The position numbers and the translations under genes were made by a program. From Conchocele bisecta (taxonomy: Eukaryota > Mollusca > Bivalvia > Lucinida > Thyasiridae), in the NCBI GenBank assembly GCA_029237695.1, contig CM055265.1, forward strand, positions 112,580,773-112,644,772: a stretch of 64,000 nucleotides of DNA. Direction: 5' to 3'. Below are positions 21,761-33,416 of the stretch, in pieces (the stretch's first letter is position 1; each line of letters opens with the position of its first letter). Under the pieces are notes generated by a model that saw only the letters and a program-made list of their open reading frames with translations, did no database searches and was not told the DNA's origin.

Positions 21761-22489
21761 AATAATGCATGAAGACCTGTTTTCTCGTCTGCTCTGTACC
21801 TTTTCTCGTGTGCTCTGTACTTACCTGTAGAGAGAACAATAGAAACTGGGAGAACCTGTGCTAGCATGGGCTAGCAATGTGCAGATGTCCAGTGGCTTGA
21901 CCACTGTTGACCAGGTAATTTATACAGGTAAAAATTACTACATTGGGTACTGTGTTGAAAATAATTGTGGCATTATGTGGACCTGTGCAGATATATGTAG
22001 ATAAATATAGGACTATTAAAAACAAATCTGGTCTCCAATAGCAAGTATTATTATTTTTAAATTATTTTTTTTTTACTTTTTTTTTCATTTCTTTTTTTCA
22101 TTTTTTTTTTTCAAAATTATTTTTCAATTTGACTGAAAAAAAAAATCTGGGCTCCAGTAGCAAGCATTATTATTTTCAAACTTTTTTTTTCCATTTTATT
22201 TTTTCATTTTTTTTTTTTCATTTTTTTATTTTTTTTTTCAAATTATTTTTCAATTTTTGTCCAGTAGCATAAGGTCGTAAGTGCTATATACAGACTATTC
22301 GCCTGTGCATGTGCTAGCATGTGCAACTCACCACTGACCACTTACAGGTAATTTATACAGGTAAATGATTATATTACATTTCCGTAAACTGTGTTGAAAA
22401 TATTGTGGCATTATGTGGACCTGTGCAGATATATGTAGATAAATATAGGACTATTAAAAAAAATTCGTGGCTCCAGTAGCAAGCATTAT
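21761..22489. repeat. Element tail with T-rich tracts
   Basis: 'ctgtagagagaacaatagaaactgggag', 'gatatatgtagataaatatag' and long T/TTTTC runs (22040-22255). The same order repeats at 23205-24160 and inverted at 59470-60300, so it belongs to the same composite element. Non-coding. Confidence 0.65.
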
Positions 22490-23200
22490 TGTATGCCCCG
22501 GACTCCGTCGGGGGATACTATGGATTTGACAGCGCGCCGCGTCCGCGTACGCGTCCGCCGCAGACACTTCTTGTCCGGAGCATAACTCGAACACCCTTTG
22601 GAATATTTTCATGAAACTTCATACATGTATAGACCACGACCCGAAGGTGTGTCGCGCACAAGAATGACAACTCTTGCATAGCTAATTTTGAGTTATCTCC
22701 CTTTTTTGTTTCTCGCACTGATTTCGTGTCCGGAGCATAACTCCACCACCCTTTCGAATATTTTCATGAAACTTCACACGTGCATAGACCACGACCCGAA
22801 GGTGTTTCGCGCACAAGAATGACAACTCTTGCATAGCTAATTGTTGAGTTATCTCCCTTTTTTGTTTCGCGCACTGATTGACCATAACTCGAACCACCCT
22901 TTGGAATATTTTTTATGAAACTTAACACATTCAATTAGACCACGAAACTGAAGGTGTGTCGTGCACAAGAATGACAACTCTTGCATAGCTAATTTTTGTT
23001 TAGTTATCTCCCTTTTTATTGTTTTCGCTCACTGATTTCCTGTCCGGAGCATAACTCGACCACCCTTTGGAATATTTTCATGAAACTTACACAGCATATA
23101 AGCTACCACGACCCGGAGGTGTGTCGCGCACAAGAATGACAACTCTTGCGTAGCTAATTTTTAATCACTTATCTCCCTTTTTTGTTTTGCGCACTCTACA
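22490..23200 (-). mobile_element. Hairpin-ended element with ~176-bp cores, copy 2
   Basis: Tandem copy of 21046-21760 with the same hairpin ('ccccggactccgtcggggga') and cores. The ~1.45 kb offset indicates that core plus tail was duplicated as one block. Confidence 0.75.
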
Positions 23201-24160
23201 AACTGGACAATAATGCATGAAGACCTGTTTTCTCGTCTGCTCTGTACACCTTTTCTCGTGTGCTCTGTACACCTTACCTGTAGAGAGAACAATAGAAACT
23301 GGGAGAACATGTGCTAGCATGGGCTAGCATGTGCAGATGTCCAGCGCTTGACCACTGTTGACCAGGTAATTTTATACAGGTAAATTACTACATTGGGTAC
23401 TGTGTTGAAAATATTGTGGCATTTATGTGGACCTGTGCAGATATATGTAGATAAATATAGGACTATTAAAAACAAATCTGGTCTCCAATAGCAAGCATTA
23501 TTATTTTTAAACTTTTTTTTTTTTTTTTTTTTTCATTTTTTTTTTTTCATTTCTTTTATTATTATTTTTAAACTTTTTTTTTTCATTTTTTTTTTCTTTT
23601 TTTTTTTTTTTTTTCATTTTTTTTTCTTTTTTTTCTTTTTTTCTTTTCTTTTTTTTTCAAATTATTTTTCAATTTGACTGATAAAAAAATCTGGGCTCCA
23701 GTAGCAAGCATTATTATTTTTAAACTTTTTTTTTCCATTTCTTTTTTTTCATTTTTTTTTTTCATTTTTTTTTTCAAATTATTTTTCAATTTTTGTCCAG
23801 TAGCATAAGGTCGTAAGTGCTATATACAGACTATTCACCTGTGCATGTGCTAGCATGTGCAACTGACCACTGACCACTTACAGGTAATTTATACAGGTAA
23901 ATGATTATATTACATTTCCGTAAACTGTGTTGAAAATATTGTGGCATTATGTTGGACCTGTGCAGATATAGTAGATAAATATAGGACTATTAAAAAAAAT
24001 TAAATTCTGGGCTCCAGTAGCAAGCATTATTATTTTTAATTTTTAAACTTTTTTTCCATTTCATTTCTTTTTTTCATTTTTTTTTTTCAAATTCTTTTTC
24101 AATTTTTGTCTAGTAGCAAAAGGTCGTAAGTGCAATATACAGACTATTATCATATAATAA
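23201..24160. repeat. Second element tail with long poly-T/TTTTC tracts
   Basis: Second copy of the 21761-22489 tail, with a much longer low-complexity pyrimidine stretch (23510-23780) and part of a third unit (~23950-24130). Lysine-rich minus-strand frames here are artefacts of poly-A. Confidence 0.65.
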
Positions 24161-24162
24161 AA

Positions 24163-24226
24163 CAATTATTGACTAGTGAGCCATAGAATATAATCTGATA
24201 TTCTATGGTTCACTAGTCAATAATTG
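24163..24226. repeat. Fold-back repeat, 29-bp arms and 6-bp loop
   Basis: caattattgactagtgagcc ... (24163-24191) is inverted at 24198-24226 with one mismatch. The whole hairpin recurs at about 59404-59467, marking the centre of the inverted copy there. Confidence 0.9.
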
Positions 24227-25260
24227 TATAATATGTTCGGGCCAGTGAAAATTGCTTTCGGGCCCAGGCTCGAGGTCAAGGCGGGACAAGGCGAGGCATC
24301 TGATTCCGCGGAATTCTTGTTTACTTATCTCCCTTTGTTGTTTCGTGCTCTGATTTTGTATCCAGAGCATAACTCGAACACGCATATACGCATTGCTCTA
24401 ATGGTCCTCTACCGCCCTGTGCCAAATCCACAAGCCCAGGGTCAAGGTCACATACTTAGTGCTTCAAAAACATTAACGCTTGGGTAAATATCTTATACTT
24501 TCTGTTTTCTTTCATGGATCATGGATCATCTTCATATTTCATATACGCATTGCTCTAATGGTCCTCTACCGCCCTGTGCCAAATCCACGTTCGTCCTGCC
24601 CCACCAATCCCAGGGTCAAGGTCACATACTTGGTGCTTCAAAAACTTTAACGCTCAGGTAAATATCTTATAATTTTTATTTCCATTCACGGATCAACTTC
24701 ATATTTCATATACGCATTGCTCTAAATGGTCGTCTACCGCCCTGTGCAAATACACATTCGTCAGCCCCCGCCAAGCCCAGGGTCAAGGTCACATACTTAG
24801 TGCTTCCAAAAACTTTAACGCTCGGGTAAATATCTTATAATTTCTGTTTTCTTTTGGATCACTTCATATTTCTATACGCATGCTCTAATGGTCTCACCGC
24901 CCTGTGCATTTCACGTCGTCCTGCCCCCGCCAATCCCAGGGTCAGGTCACATACTTGGTGCTTCAAAAATTTTAATGCTCAGGTAAATATCTTATAATTT
25001 TTTTTCCATTCACGGATCAATTCATATTTCTATGTTGCTCTAATGGCCTACCGCCTGTCCAAATAGGTCCCGCCCCCGCCAAGCCCGGGTAACATCTCGC
25101 TCAGGAAATACTATAATTTTGTTTTCAGGACGCTTCCATATTTCATATGCATTGTTAATGGTCCTACCGCCCGTGCCAAATCCGTTTTGTCCTCCCCGCC
25201 AAGCCCAGGGTCAAGGTCACATACTTGGTGCTTCAAAAACTTTAACGCTCAGGTAAAAGA
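24227..25260 (-). repeat. Core-repeat array with a decayed middle
   Basis: Units of ~165 bp with 'acgcattgctctaatggtcc', 'cccagggtcaaggtcacat' and 'tttaacgctcaggtaaata'. Between ~24850 and 25180 the units carry many small deletions relative to their neighbours, then recover. That could be real decay or consensus error. Confidence 0.7.
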
Positions 25261-25316
25261 AAATTTTGACTTGCAATTTGGCCTCATTTATTATCAAAGC
25301 GATATGTGGGACATCC

Positions 25317-25342
25317 GTGTTCTATGAACACACATTTTCTAG
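25317..25342 (+). mobile_element. Helitron-type 3' end
   Basis: Hairpin gtgttc tat gaacac at 25317-25331, seven-base spacer, CTAG at 25339-25342, followed by T. Identical in type to the minus-strand ends at 17538 and 58199. Confidence 0.75.
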
Positions 25343-25691
25343 TTTATTAAACTTCACACATGATAGAAGACGACCCAAAGGTGTGTCTCACGTAAGAATG
25401 ACAACTCTTGCGTCGTTAATTTCTTAGTTATCTCCCTTTGTTGTTTCGTGTACTGATTTCGTGTCTGGAGCATAACTCGAACACCCTTTGGAATATTTTC
25501 ATGAAACTTCACACATGCATAGACCACGACCCTAAAGGTGTGTCCCGCAAGAATGACAGCTCTTGCATCACTAATTCTTTAGTTATCTCCCTTTGTTTTT
25601 CCGTCACTGATTTTGTCTCCGGAGCATAACTCGAACATCCTTTTTTCAAACTACTTGTGTATCTGGGGAGGGGGATACACATATACACATG

Positions 25692-25718
25692 CGCTTGTCG
25701 ACAAGCGTCCATTTCTAA
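25692..25718 (+). mobile_element. Helitron-type 3' end, second subfamily
   Basis: Perfect 16-bp palindrome cgcttgtcgacaagcg (25692-25707), spacer tccattt, then CTAA (25715-25718), which still fits CTRR. The same palindrome followed by CTAG occurs inverted at 57826-57852 and at the window edge (63984-64000). Confidence 0.7.
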
Positions 25719-25719
25719 T

Positions 25720-26770
25720 TTCTGTTTCCTTGCTCTGATCTGCTTCACATTTCACACATGCATTGCTCAAATGGTCCTCTACCGCCCTGTGACAAATCCA
25801 CATTTGTCCCGCCCCCGCTAAACCCAGGGTCAAGGTCACAGACTTGGTGCGTTCAAAACCTTAACGCTCGGGTAAATGGCTTATAATTTTTGTTTCCTTG
25901 CTCGGATCTGCTTGACATTTCACACATACAGTGCTCCAATGGTCCTCTACCGTCCCGCCCCCGCTAAGCCCTGGGTCAAGGTCACAGACTTGGTGCGTTC
26001 GAAACCTTAACGCTCGGGTAAATGGCTTATAATCAAATATGCCTCGTTTTCTTTGGCTGCCAGCGGGGGCATTTGTGTGCCGACAGGCCACATTTCTAGT
26101 AATTTCTGTTTCCTTGCTCGGATCTGCGTCACATTTCACACACGCATTGCTCCAATGGTCCTCTATTGCCCTGTGACAAATCCACATTCGTCCCGCACCC
26201 GCCAAGCCCAGGATCAAGGTCACAGACTTGGTGCGTTCGAAACCTTAACGCTGGGTAAATGCCTTATAATTTCTGTTTCCTTGCTCGGATCTGCTTCACA
26301 TTTCACACACACATTGCTCCAATGGTCCTCTACCGCGCTGTGACAAATCCACATTCGTCCCGCCCCCGCTAAGCCCAGGGTGAAGGTCACAGACTTGGTG
26401 CGTTCGAAACCTTAACCCTCGGGTAAATGGCTTATAATTTCTGTTTGCTTGCTCCTATCTGCTTCAAATTTCACACACGCATTGCTCTAATGGTCCTCTA
26501 TTGCCCTGGGACAAATTCACATTCGTCCCGCTCCCGCTAAGCCCAGGGTGAAGGTCACAGACTTGGTGCGTTCGAAACCTTAATGCTCGGGTAAATGGCT
26601 TATAATTTCTGTTTCCTTGCTCTGATCTGCTTCACATTTCACACACGCATTGCTCCAATGGTTCTCTACCGCCCTGTGACAAATGTACATTCGTCCCGCC
26701 CCCGCTAAGCCCATGGTGAAGGTCACAGACTTGGTGCGTTCGAAACCTTAACGCTCGGGTAAATGGCTTA
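25720..26770 (-). repeat. Core-repeat array, ~165-bp period, ~6 units
   Basis: Same core as 20320-21040 ('cttaacgctcgggtaaatgg', 'gcccagggtcaaggtcacag'). A Helitron-like end (26074-26099) interrupts it. Non-coding. Confidence 0.75.
26074..26099 (+). mobile_element. Possible Helitron-type 3' end, imperfect hairpin
   Basis: gtgtgcc gaca ggccac pairs with one bulge, then attt and CTAG at 26096-26099 followed by T. It is embedded in the core array. Less certain than the ends at 25317 and 25692. Confidence 0.5.
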
Positions 26771-26819
26771 TAATTTTTAGCAAGTTTTTTTGAAAATAAA
26801 TCCAGGCTATTGGATTGGC

Positions 26820-27112
26820 GAAAGCCGGGCGGGCGGGCGGATGGGCGGGCGGGCGGGCGGGCGGGCGGCGTCCACAATCAATGTTAAGTTTTCGTGTTTG
26901 ATTCCATTTTCTTTGTTACTGTACCACCTATGACCACCAAACTTTTACAGCTTCATAATCAAGGGGAGCCCACCACATATCACTACCAACATGTTTCTTT
27001 TTTTAGCCAGGTTTTTTGAAAAAATCCAGGCTATTGGATTGGCGAAAGCCGGGCGGGCGGCGGGCGGGCGGGCGGGCGGGCGGCGGGCGTGGGCGGTGGG
27101 CGGCGGGCGCGT
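26820..27112. repeat. Two (GGGC)n microsatellites with flanking repeat
   Basis: Runs of gggc/gggcgg at ~26826-26870 and ~27048-27112, each preceded by 'aatccaggctattggattgg' and followed by 'gtccacaatcaatgttaagt'. The block is duplicated ~225 bp apart. An inverted single copy lies at ~53627-53700. Confidence 0.8.
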
Positions 27113-27680
27113 CCACAATCAATGTTAAGTTTCGTGTTTGAGTCCACTTTCTTTGTTACTGTACCACCTAGGAACACCAAAACTTTCACAGCTTCATAAT
27201 CAAGGGGTGTGCCCACCACATATCACTATCCAACATGTTACCTTTTTTTTAACTTGACCATTTTTTCCGCGTAGTCGACTTATCCATTTTCAATGTTAAG
27301 TTTTCGCGTTTACAATGTTAAGTTTTCGTGTTTAAGTCCATTTCTTTGGTACTGTACCACCTAGACCACCAAACTTTCACAGCTTCATAATCAAAGGGGT
27401 ACCCACCACATATCAACTATCCAACATGTTACTCTTTTTTTTAACTTGACCCATTTTTTCCGCGCAGTCGACTTACCCATTTTCAATGTTAAGTTTTCGC
27501 ATTTACAATGTTAAGTTTTCGTGTTTAAGTCCATTTCTTTGGTACTGTACCACCTAGGACCACCAAACTTTCACAGCTTCATAACCAAGGGGTGCCTACC
27601 ACATACAACTATCCAACATGTGACCATTTTTTTACCTTCACCTATTATTTCTACGTAATTGACTTAGCCATTTTCAACGT
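27113..27680 (-). repeat. Core-repeat array, ~185-bp period
   Basis: Units share 'gtaccacctaggaccaccaa', 'tttcacagcttcataatcaa' and 'actatccaacatgttac'. Three units are clear. Repeated at 33417-34060 and inverted at 53270-53640. Confidence 0.75.
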
Positions 27681-27689
27681 TAACTTTTT

Positions 27690-28500
27690 AATGTACGTCT
27701 GGTTAAAGTTTTTTGGTTAATACTTTTTCGTTATACTATATCTCTGCAACTGCTTCGCCCATTACCTTGAAACTTCACATGGGTGATTATCATCATCCAT
27801 ATTTTCATTCTAACCCCCAACCGTGCGGCCCCTGTGCCCAATGTCAAGGTCAAATTACTTTGAATTTGTTTGTTAAAGTTTTTTTGTGTACTACATCTCT
27901 GCAACTGCTTCACCCAATACCTTGATACTTCACATGGGTGTTTATCATCATTGTTGCACCTGCTTGCGGAAAGCGCGATCCTGTGCCCAATGTCAAGGTC
28001 AAATTACTTTGAATTTTTTTTGTTAAAGTTTTTTCGTGTACTATATCTCTGCAACTGCTTCACGCAATACCTTGATACTTCACATGGGTGTTTATCATCA
28101 TTGTCGCACCTGCTTGCGGAAAGCGCGATCCTGTGCCCAATGTCAAGGTCAAATTACTTTGAATTTTTTTGTTAAAGTTTTTTCGTGTACTATATCTCTG
28201 CAACTGCTTCACGCAATACCTTGATACTTCACATGGGTGTTTATCATCATTGTCGCACCTGCTTGCGGAAAGCGCGATCCTGTGCCCAATGTCAAGGTCA
28301 AATTACTTTGAATTTTTTTGTTAAAGTTTTTTCGTGTACTATATCTCTGCAACTGCTTCACCCATTACCTTGATACTTCACATGGGTGTTTATCATCATT
28401 GTCACACCTGCTTGCGGAAAGCGCGATATCGTCGGCATTTTGGCATACGTCCGTCCGTTCGTCCGTGTGTTCGGTTAAAGTTTTTTGGTTAAAGTTTTTC
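27690..28500 (+). repeat. 149-bp tandem array
   Basis: Highly similar units of 149 bp: 'gtactatatctctgcaactg' near 28036 and 28185 starts equivalent frames 149 bp apart. Each unit ends 'tgcccaatgtcaaggtcaaa'. Because 149 is not a multiple of 3, the repeated ~60-aa frames are coincidental. Further copies: 34080-34870, and 52280-53240 inverted. Confidence 0.9.
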
Positions 28501-28649
28501 CATCTACTATATCTGTTTTTTTAGTGTCCATGCCTCGCCCCAAGGGCGACATGCAGGCCACGGCCATCTAGTCTACAAAAAGTGGGTATAATTATGTTAT
28601 CCAAGTGTCTATGCTTGGAAAAAAACCTGGCCTTCGTGGCTTTGCCTCG
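28501..28649 (+). repeat. Recurrent element terminus ('tgtccatgcctcgcc')
   Basis: 'gtgtccatgcctcgccccaa' through 'ccttcgtggctttgcctcgt' recurs at 33286-33417, 34893-35019 and inverted at 52590-52725, usually next to the 149-bp array. It looks like a shared 3' end. Confidence 0.7.
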
Positions 28650-28720
28650 TTATTATACTGAATTTATTACATTATCACAGCCATTTTGGCTGTGATAATG
28701 TAATAAATTCAGTATAATAA
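28650..28720. repeat. Perfect fold-back repeat, 34-bp arms, 3-bp loop
   Basis: ttattatactgaatttatta ... (28650-28683) is exactly inverted at 28687-28720 around ttt. An identical hairpin is at 35020-35090 in the duplicated segment. A half-copy lies at ~30052-30080. Confidence 0.95.
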
Positions 28721-29031
28721 TTCTCCATACTTTTAATCATCACATATATGCAGTCGTTTAGTTCAATATGGAATAATTCATTTCGGGGAAAATTAATGAT
28801 TACTCCCTCAAAGTATACTTTGCCAGATAAGTATACTTTGCAATGTTGATGAAATCGGCTACAGAAGTTGTTCTAAGGGAAGTCACATGTGATTTTCCTT
28901 ATTCCCTAACCTAATTAATATTGGAATAAAATGGGGCCGGTGGGAGGCCTTTAGTTGCTTATGAAATGTGTTTAATATTGTATTTCTATTTCTCCACTAA
29001 AGTTTTCTATTGCATTTCATGCCAGTTACAG

Positions 29032-29243
29032 TGGAACCTCTCTAAACCAGACACCATGTAGACATATGTTGGTAATTCTGAAGCGTTTCATTCTATTTTA
29101 ACTCCGATGGTGTTGTCTGTTCGCGATCGCAAAACACGAATGGCTTGGAATGGTCATATGCCTGATTTACAGTGGAACCTCTCTAAACTGGACACCCTTG
29201 GACCTCTCAGGGTGTCCGGTTGAAAGAAGTTCCACTGTATATG
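29032..29243. mobile_element. TIR element starting TACAGTGGAACC
   Basis: Two same-orientation ends (tacagtggaacctctctaaa near 29029 and 29168) and one inverted end (agaagttccactgta, ending ~29239). The TA next to CAGTGG suggests TA target duplication, as in Tc1/mariner-like elements. The same end lies beside a TAF4 splice donor at 62703. Confidence 0.6.
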
Positions 29244-31117
29244 GTCACAAACATAGCTGCGGTCTACCAGTGTTTATACCGACTGTTGTAAATGCTGCTT
29301 TTGTCATGCACATGCATGCATATATAATGCGGTGAAATTTACCCCACCCCTCAGAAATAATAATGTGCCCATTCATAGTTGATTTATTGGGTGGAAATAA
29401 AAATACCGAGCAGAGCCCATAAAAGGCATCTTATACCCAGATAATGGAGCGGTTATAAATCAGCTGAGTCTGGCAATATTTTGAAATAATACAGTTAAGG
29501 CCATATAAAATTAATTTACTGAATATCATCCCCGCCTGCCCCTAAAAATAATGACAGATTATGTTTTTATTTGTATATATTTTAATAATTACAACAAATT
29601 TTAATAAAAAATAAAAGCCGGCCATCCGCCCCATTTTCCCCCCAATGTTGGGATGATGATATTCAGTAAATTAACTTTATATGGCCTAAGGACGGGTGAA
29701 CTGTAGTATGCCACAGACAGGCTCTGGCTTGACTTTGACTTCAGGTTATATTTAACAGCGGGAATTGGCTCGAAAACCGTCCATACCCGGGTATTAATTG
29801 AGCCCATAGTCTTCAGGTCAATGGTTGTTGGTCTGGTGTCTTTTCGAATTCTTCCTCAGGATGGGAGGGTATGTATATCTTAATGATGAACCCATCCTTA
29901 AGGATTCATATCTTAACTGTAAATCTTACTGGGATTCACACCAGTAGCCGATTTCATAAAAATTGCAAAGTATACTTTTCTAGCAAAGTATACTTTGAGA
30001 GAGTAATCATTTATTTTCCCTGAAATGCATTGTTTCATATAGAACTAATTCGGCTGTGATAATGTAATAAATTCAGCATAATCAAAATTAATAAATGTAT
30101 CCTTAAATTGAAAATTTCTCCCTCGAAGTATAATTTGCTACTTATTACTTTACAATTTTGGTGAAATAGGCTACAGGTCATCCGATGTAGTAAGGGAATA
30201 CTAGATCAGTCTTCAGTGTTGAAATTTTGGATTGTAATTTTAAATTAAGGATTGAAAATTAAGAACAAAAGAAGGAACTGCGTAAATATACCCCTTGTAG
30301 CCCCCCTCGTTCTACTGGCCATGATATGCATTCCGTGTTGTATCACACAAATATTTGCTCAGATTTCCAGTATATTTATAATGTTTCAAGGGCTGTGCCT
30401 GCTTATCACTGGGTGATAAGTAAATTTGCTTAATTTCTCAAAGTAAACAACGACCCTTGTTCCAGCTCCATGTATGCTATAGCTGGCTTAATGTCGCTAT
30501 GAGAATTAGCATGTTTATGTAAATATTTGCCTTGTGCTTATGATTTACAAGTAGCGTGGTGACTTATGGACAGTGGATTTGATTTTAGTCACTCAGACTT
30601 TTTTACGTATATTAACGTGTCAGGAGATATCTGGTTAACCGGCATCTATCAAATTGTTTTTTCGGAGTTGTTTATTTCTCATCGAGGATTCTGTTTGCTG
30701 AATGACGGTAAGCATTACACATTTCAGATAATTATTGCTTGGCACCTGTACACTATTTATCAGGTCTATGAATACAATACGACAGTGTGTCCTGTGTGTT
30801 AAACACTTGCCATTTTGGCCCGTTTCTTATAAAAAACATTTTGGCCCGTTTCTCATTAAACTTCCCAGAATCATTGCCTCACTTGTCTCCAGAAAGCAAA
30901 TTGGCCACCGCGATTTCAAAATGAACTTTCAATCTATTCCATTGAACCCTACTGCCCAATTATAAAAAATATACATTTTATAAAATTAGTTTTCGGAACC
31001 CTGTCTGTCTATTTGTTTGTCCAAATGTCACTGAGAGTCGACTACCTGTTTGAATACCTGGTTGACTACCTACTATCTCTGTTACCCCTAGTCATATTGG
31101 CTTCATACTTCATATAC
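29244..31117. other. No recognised gene; content of the duplicated segment
   Basis: Mostly AT-rich. Includes 'gcaaagtatacttt' direct repeats near 29964-29997 and an inverted half of the 28650 palindrome. A 78-codon frame at 30566-30802 has no recognisable domain and is altered by indels in the second copy at 36941, which argues against coding. Confidence 0.45.
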
Positions 31118-31660
31118 CGTAAAGATTCTAATAGACGCCCATGCTCTAATAGATGCCCACCCCCCACTTTTTACGTTGAAAATGTCAATTTTTTTCGCTG
31201 ATTTTCACAAAATTAGTGCCTCTAATAAACGTCCAGTACTAACTTGAACAAAATCGGAGCTATAATTGTCCAACTTGATTTCTTTTCTTTCCATTATTTC
31301 GAAGGTAACTTCCTTGAAAATCGCGGAAAAAACATAATTGCTACTTTCACTTTCAAAAGCGGAAGCGAAATTCGACTGTTTCTGGTGTCACAGTAAATTC
31401 CTCGTCAGCAGTAGCTATTTGCACAGACACAGGGCGATCAGAATTTACACGGTTACTGAGACGCCATTTTCAAAGCATCTCAAATCCATCTCGTATAATA
31501 TGGGTGAAATTGACATCATGTTGGATTGTTGGCCGTTATTTCCTAGGAGATGAGCAAAAATAAATATAGCTCGTTCTGGACGTGGCCGTGGGCCAAAATG
31601 AGTCGCACTGATACGGACCGAAACATCCACGGGCCGAAACATCCATGGTCCGAAACGGTG
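31118..31660 (+). mobile_element. TIR element beginning TACCGTAAAGATTC (partial)
   Basis: Starts taccgtaaagattctaatag with 'ctaatagacgccc' words. The inverted full-length relative lies at 53716-54512. The right part here runs into 149-bp-array sequence at ~31665, so the far terminus is missing. Confidence 0.6.
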
Positions 31661-31664
31661 ACAG

Positions 31665-31855
31665 TCCGAATTTTTTTGTTAAAGTTTTTTCGTGTACTAT
31701 ATCTCTGCAACTGCTTCACCCATTACCTTGATACTTCACATGGGTGTTTATCATCATTGTCGTGCCCGCTTGCGGAAAGCACGATATCATTGGCATTTTG
31801 GCATACGTCCGTCCGTATGGCATAAGTACGTCCGTACGTGTGTCCGGTTAAAGTT
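31665..31855 (+). repeat. Single 149-bp-family unit with CCGT tract
   Basis: One unit ('gtactatatctctgcaactg' ... 'cacatgggtgtttatcatca'), followed by 'catacgtccgtccg' and 'gttaaagttttttgg', as at the end of the 28.0-28.5 kb array. It abuts the 445-bp-repeat element. Confidence 0.7.
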
Positions 31856-31861
31856 TTTTGG

Positions 31862-33285
31862 CGAACATTTTTAAACGTCTTCTCCTCGGTAACCATTGGG
31901 CCTATAGTCACCAAACTTCATGGTCATGGTCCTTAGGTAGGGGGATTACAAAATTGTTAAAATTACGTCATTACGTAATCCAAGATGGCCACCGTCTAAA
32001 AATAGCACAAATTCTTCAAAAATCTTCTTCTCAAGAACCGCCAACCAGATTTCGACAAAACTTGGTAGGAATGATCGATGTACAATTTTGTCGAAATTGG
32101 ATGGTTATGTCATCCAAGATGGCCGCCGAAAGGTCAAAAGGTCGTTCTTTTATTAGAGATTTCAAAATTCTTCTTCACATGAACCGCTTGGCCCATGGTA
32201 GCCAAACTTAAAAGTTATGGTCCATGGGTGAAGCCTTTTCAGATTTGTTAAAATGGAGGTCATCGCTAATCCAAGATGACCGCCGTCTAAAAATAGCATA
32301 AATCCTTAAAAAATCTTCTTCTCATGAACCGCCTGCCGGATTCAACGAAACTTGGTAGGAATGATCGATGTACAATGCTCTTTTTTCAAAGTTGTTAAAA
32401 TGGTGAGGGGGGCCCCGGGGTCAAAAATGGGCGTGGCCCGTGGGGTCAAATTGGTGTCAAATTTTATTTTTGACCGACCGAATATGGTCATGTCTATATC
32501 AAATCGAAGGTATCAAAGAGGCGATCGCTCTGGTACATTTTTTGTCGAAATTTAATGGTCATGTCATCCAAGATGGCCGCCGAAAGGTCAAAAGGTCGTT
32601 CTTTTATTAGAGATTTCAAAATTCTTCTTCACACGAACTGCTTGGCCCATGGTGGCCAAACTTCACAGTTATGGTCCATGGGTGAAGCCTTTTCAGATTT
32701 GTTAAAACGGAGGTCGTCGCTAATCCAAGATGGCCGCCGTCTAAAAATATCACAAATTCTTAAAAATCTTCTCATGAACCGCCAGCCGGATTTCTGCGAA
32801 ACTTAGGAATTATCGATGTAGAATGCTCTATCAAAGGTGTTAAAATGGTGACCCCGGGGTCAAAAATGGGCGTGGCCCGTGGGGTCAAATTGGGGTCAAA
32901 TTTTATTTTTTACCGTATATGCTCATGTCATATATCAAATTGAAGGTATCGATAAGGCAATTGCTATGGTGCAATATTTGTCGGAATCAGATGATTATGT
33001 CATCCATGATGGCCGCCAAAAGATCCATTTATTCAAGATTTTGAACATCTTTTTCTCAGGAACCACATGGCCGATGCTGGCCAAACTTCATAGTAATTAA
33101 GTCGAGATCCTTGGGTGAAGCATTTTCAGATTAGGTAAAATGAGAGTCATCGCTTAATCCAAGATGACCACCATCTAAAAATATCACAATTTTTTAACAC
33201 ATATGAACTCAATGTCACATTCTCCTCTGGCCGGTGTTCATGGAGTCAGGTGAGCGAATTAGGGCCATCATGGCCCTCTTGTTTT
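31862..33285 (+). mobile_element. Second copy of the 445-bp-repeat element, 5'-truncated
   Basis: Same internal units ('gatggccgccgaaaggtc', 'ccgtctaaaaatagcac') and the same end ('agggccatcatggccctctt') as 5140-7172, but it lacks the 'agctcacatgagct' start. Its first unit is shortened near 32080. Confidence 0.7.
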
Positions 33286-33416
33286 AGTGTCCATGCCTCG
33301 CCCCAAGGCGCGACATGCAGGCCATAGCCATCTAGTCTACAAAAAGTGGGTATAGTTATGTTATCCAAGTGTCTATGCTTGGAAAAAACCTGGCCTTCGT
33401 GGCTTTGCCTCGTTTC
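33286..33416 (+). repeat. Recurrent element terminus, second copy
   Basis: 'gtgtccatgcctcgccccaa' to 'cttcgtggctttgcctcgt', then 'ttcttgttttt'. Same as 28501-28649. It separates the 445-bp element from the duplicated segment. Confidence 0.7.

Larger units (their letters stand above)
27240..31303 (+). repeat. Segmental duplication, copy 1 (~4.1 kb)
   Basis: Collinear with 33417-37678 and near-identical apart from scattered small indels. Shared markers: 185-bp array, 149-bp array, 34-bp palindrome, CAGTGG element and the 'attatttcgaa' junction. Copy 1 continues past 31303; copy 2 stops there at the assembly gap. Either a recent tandem duplication or two haplotypes assembled in series. Confidence 0.85.

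Noticed and set aside
23583..23789. Lysine-rich minus-strand ORF
   Set aside because: Translation of a TTTTC/poly-T low-complexity tract.
27731..28524. Repeated ~60-residue frames in the 149-bp arrays
   Set aside because: Identical translations come from the tandem unit. They occur in both orientations of the family and have no domain.
30566..30802. 78-codon ORF in the duplicated segment
   Set aside because: Indels in the second copy (36941-37144) change its frame and end, and no motif is visible.
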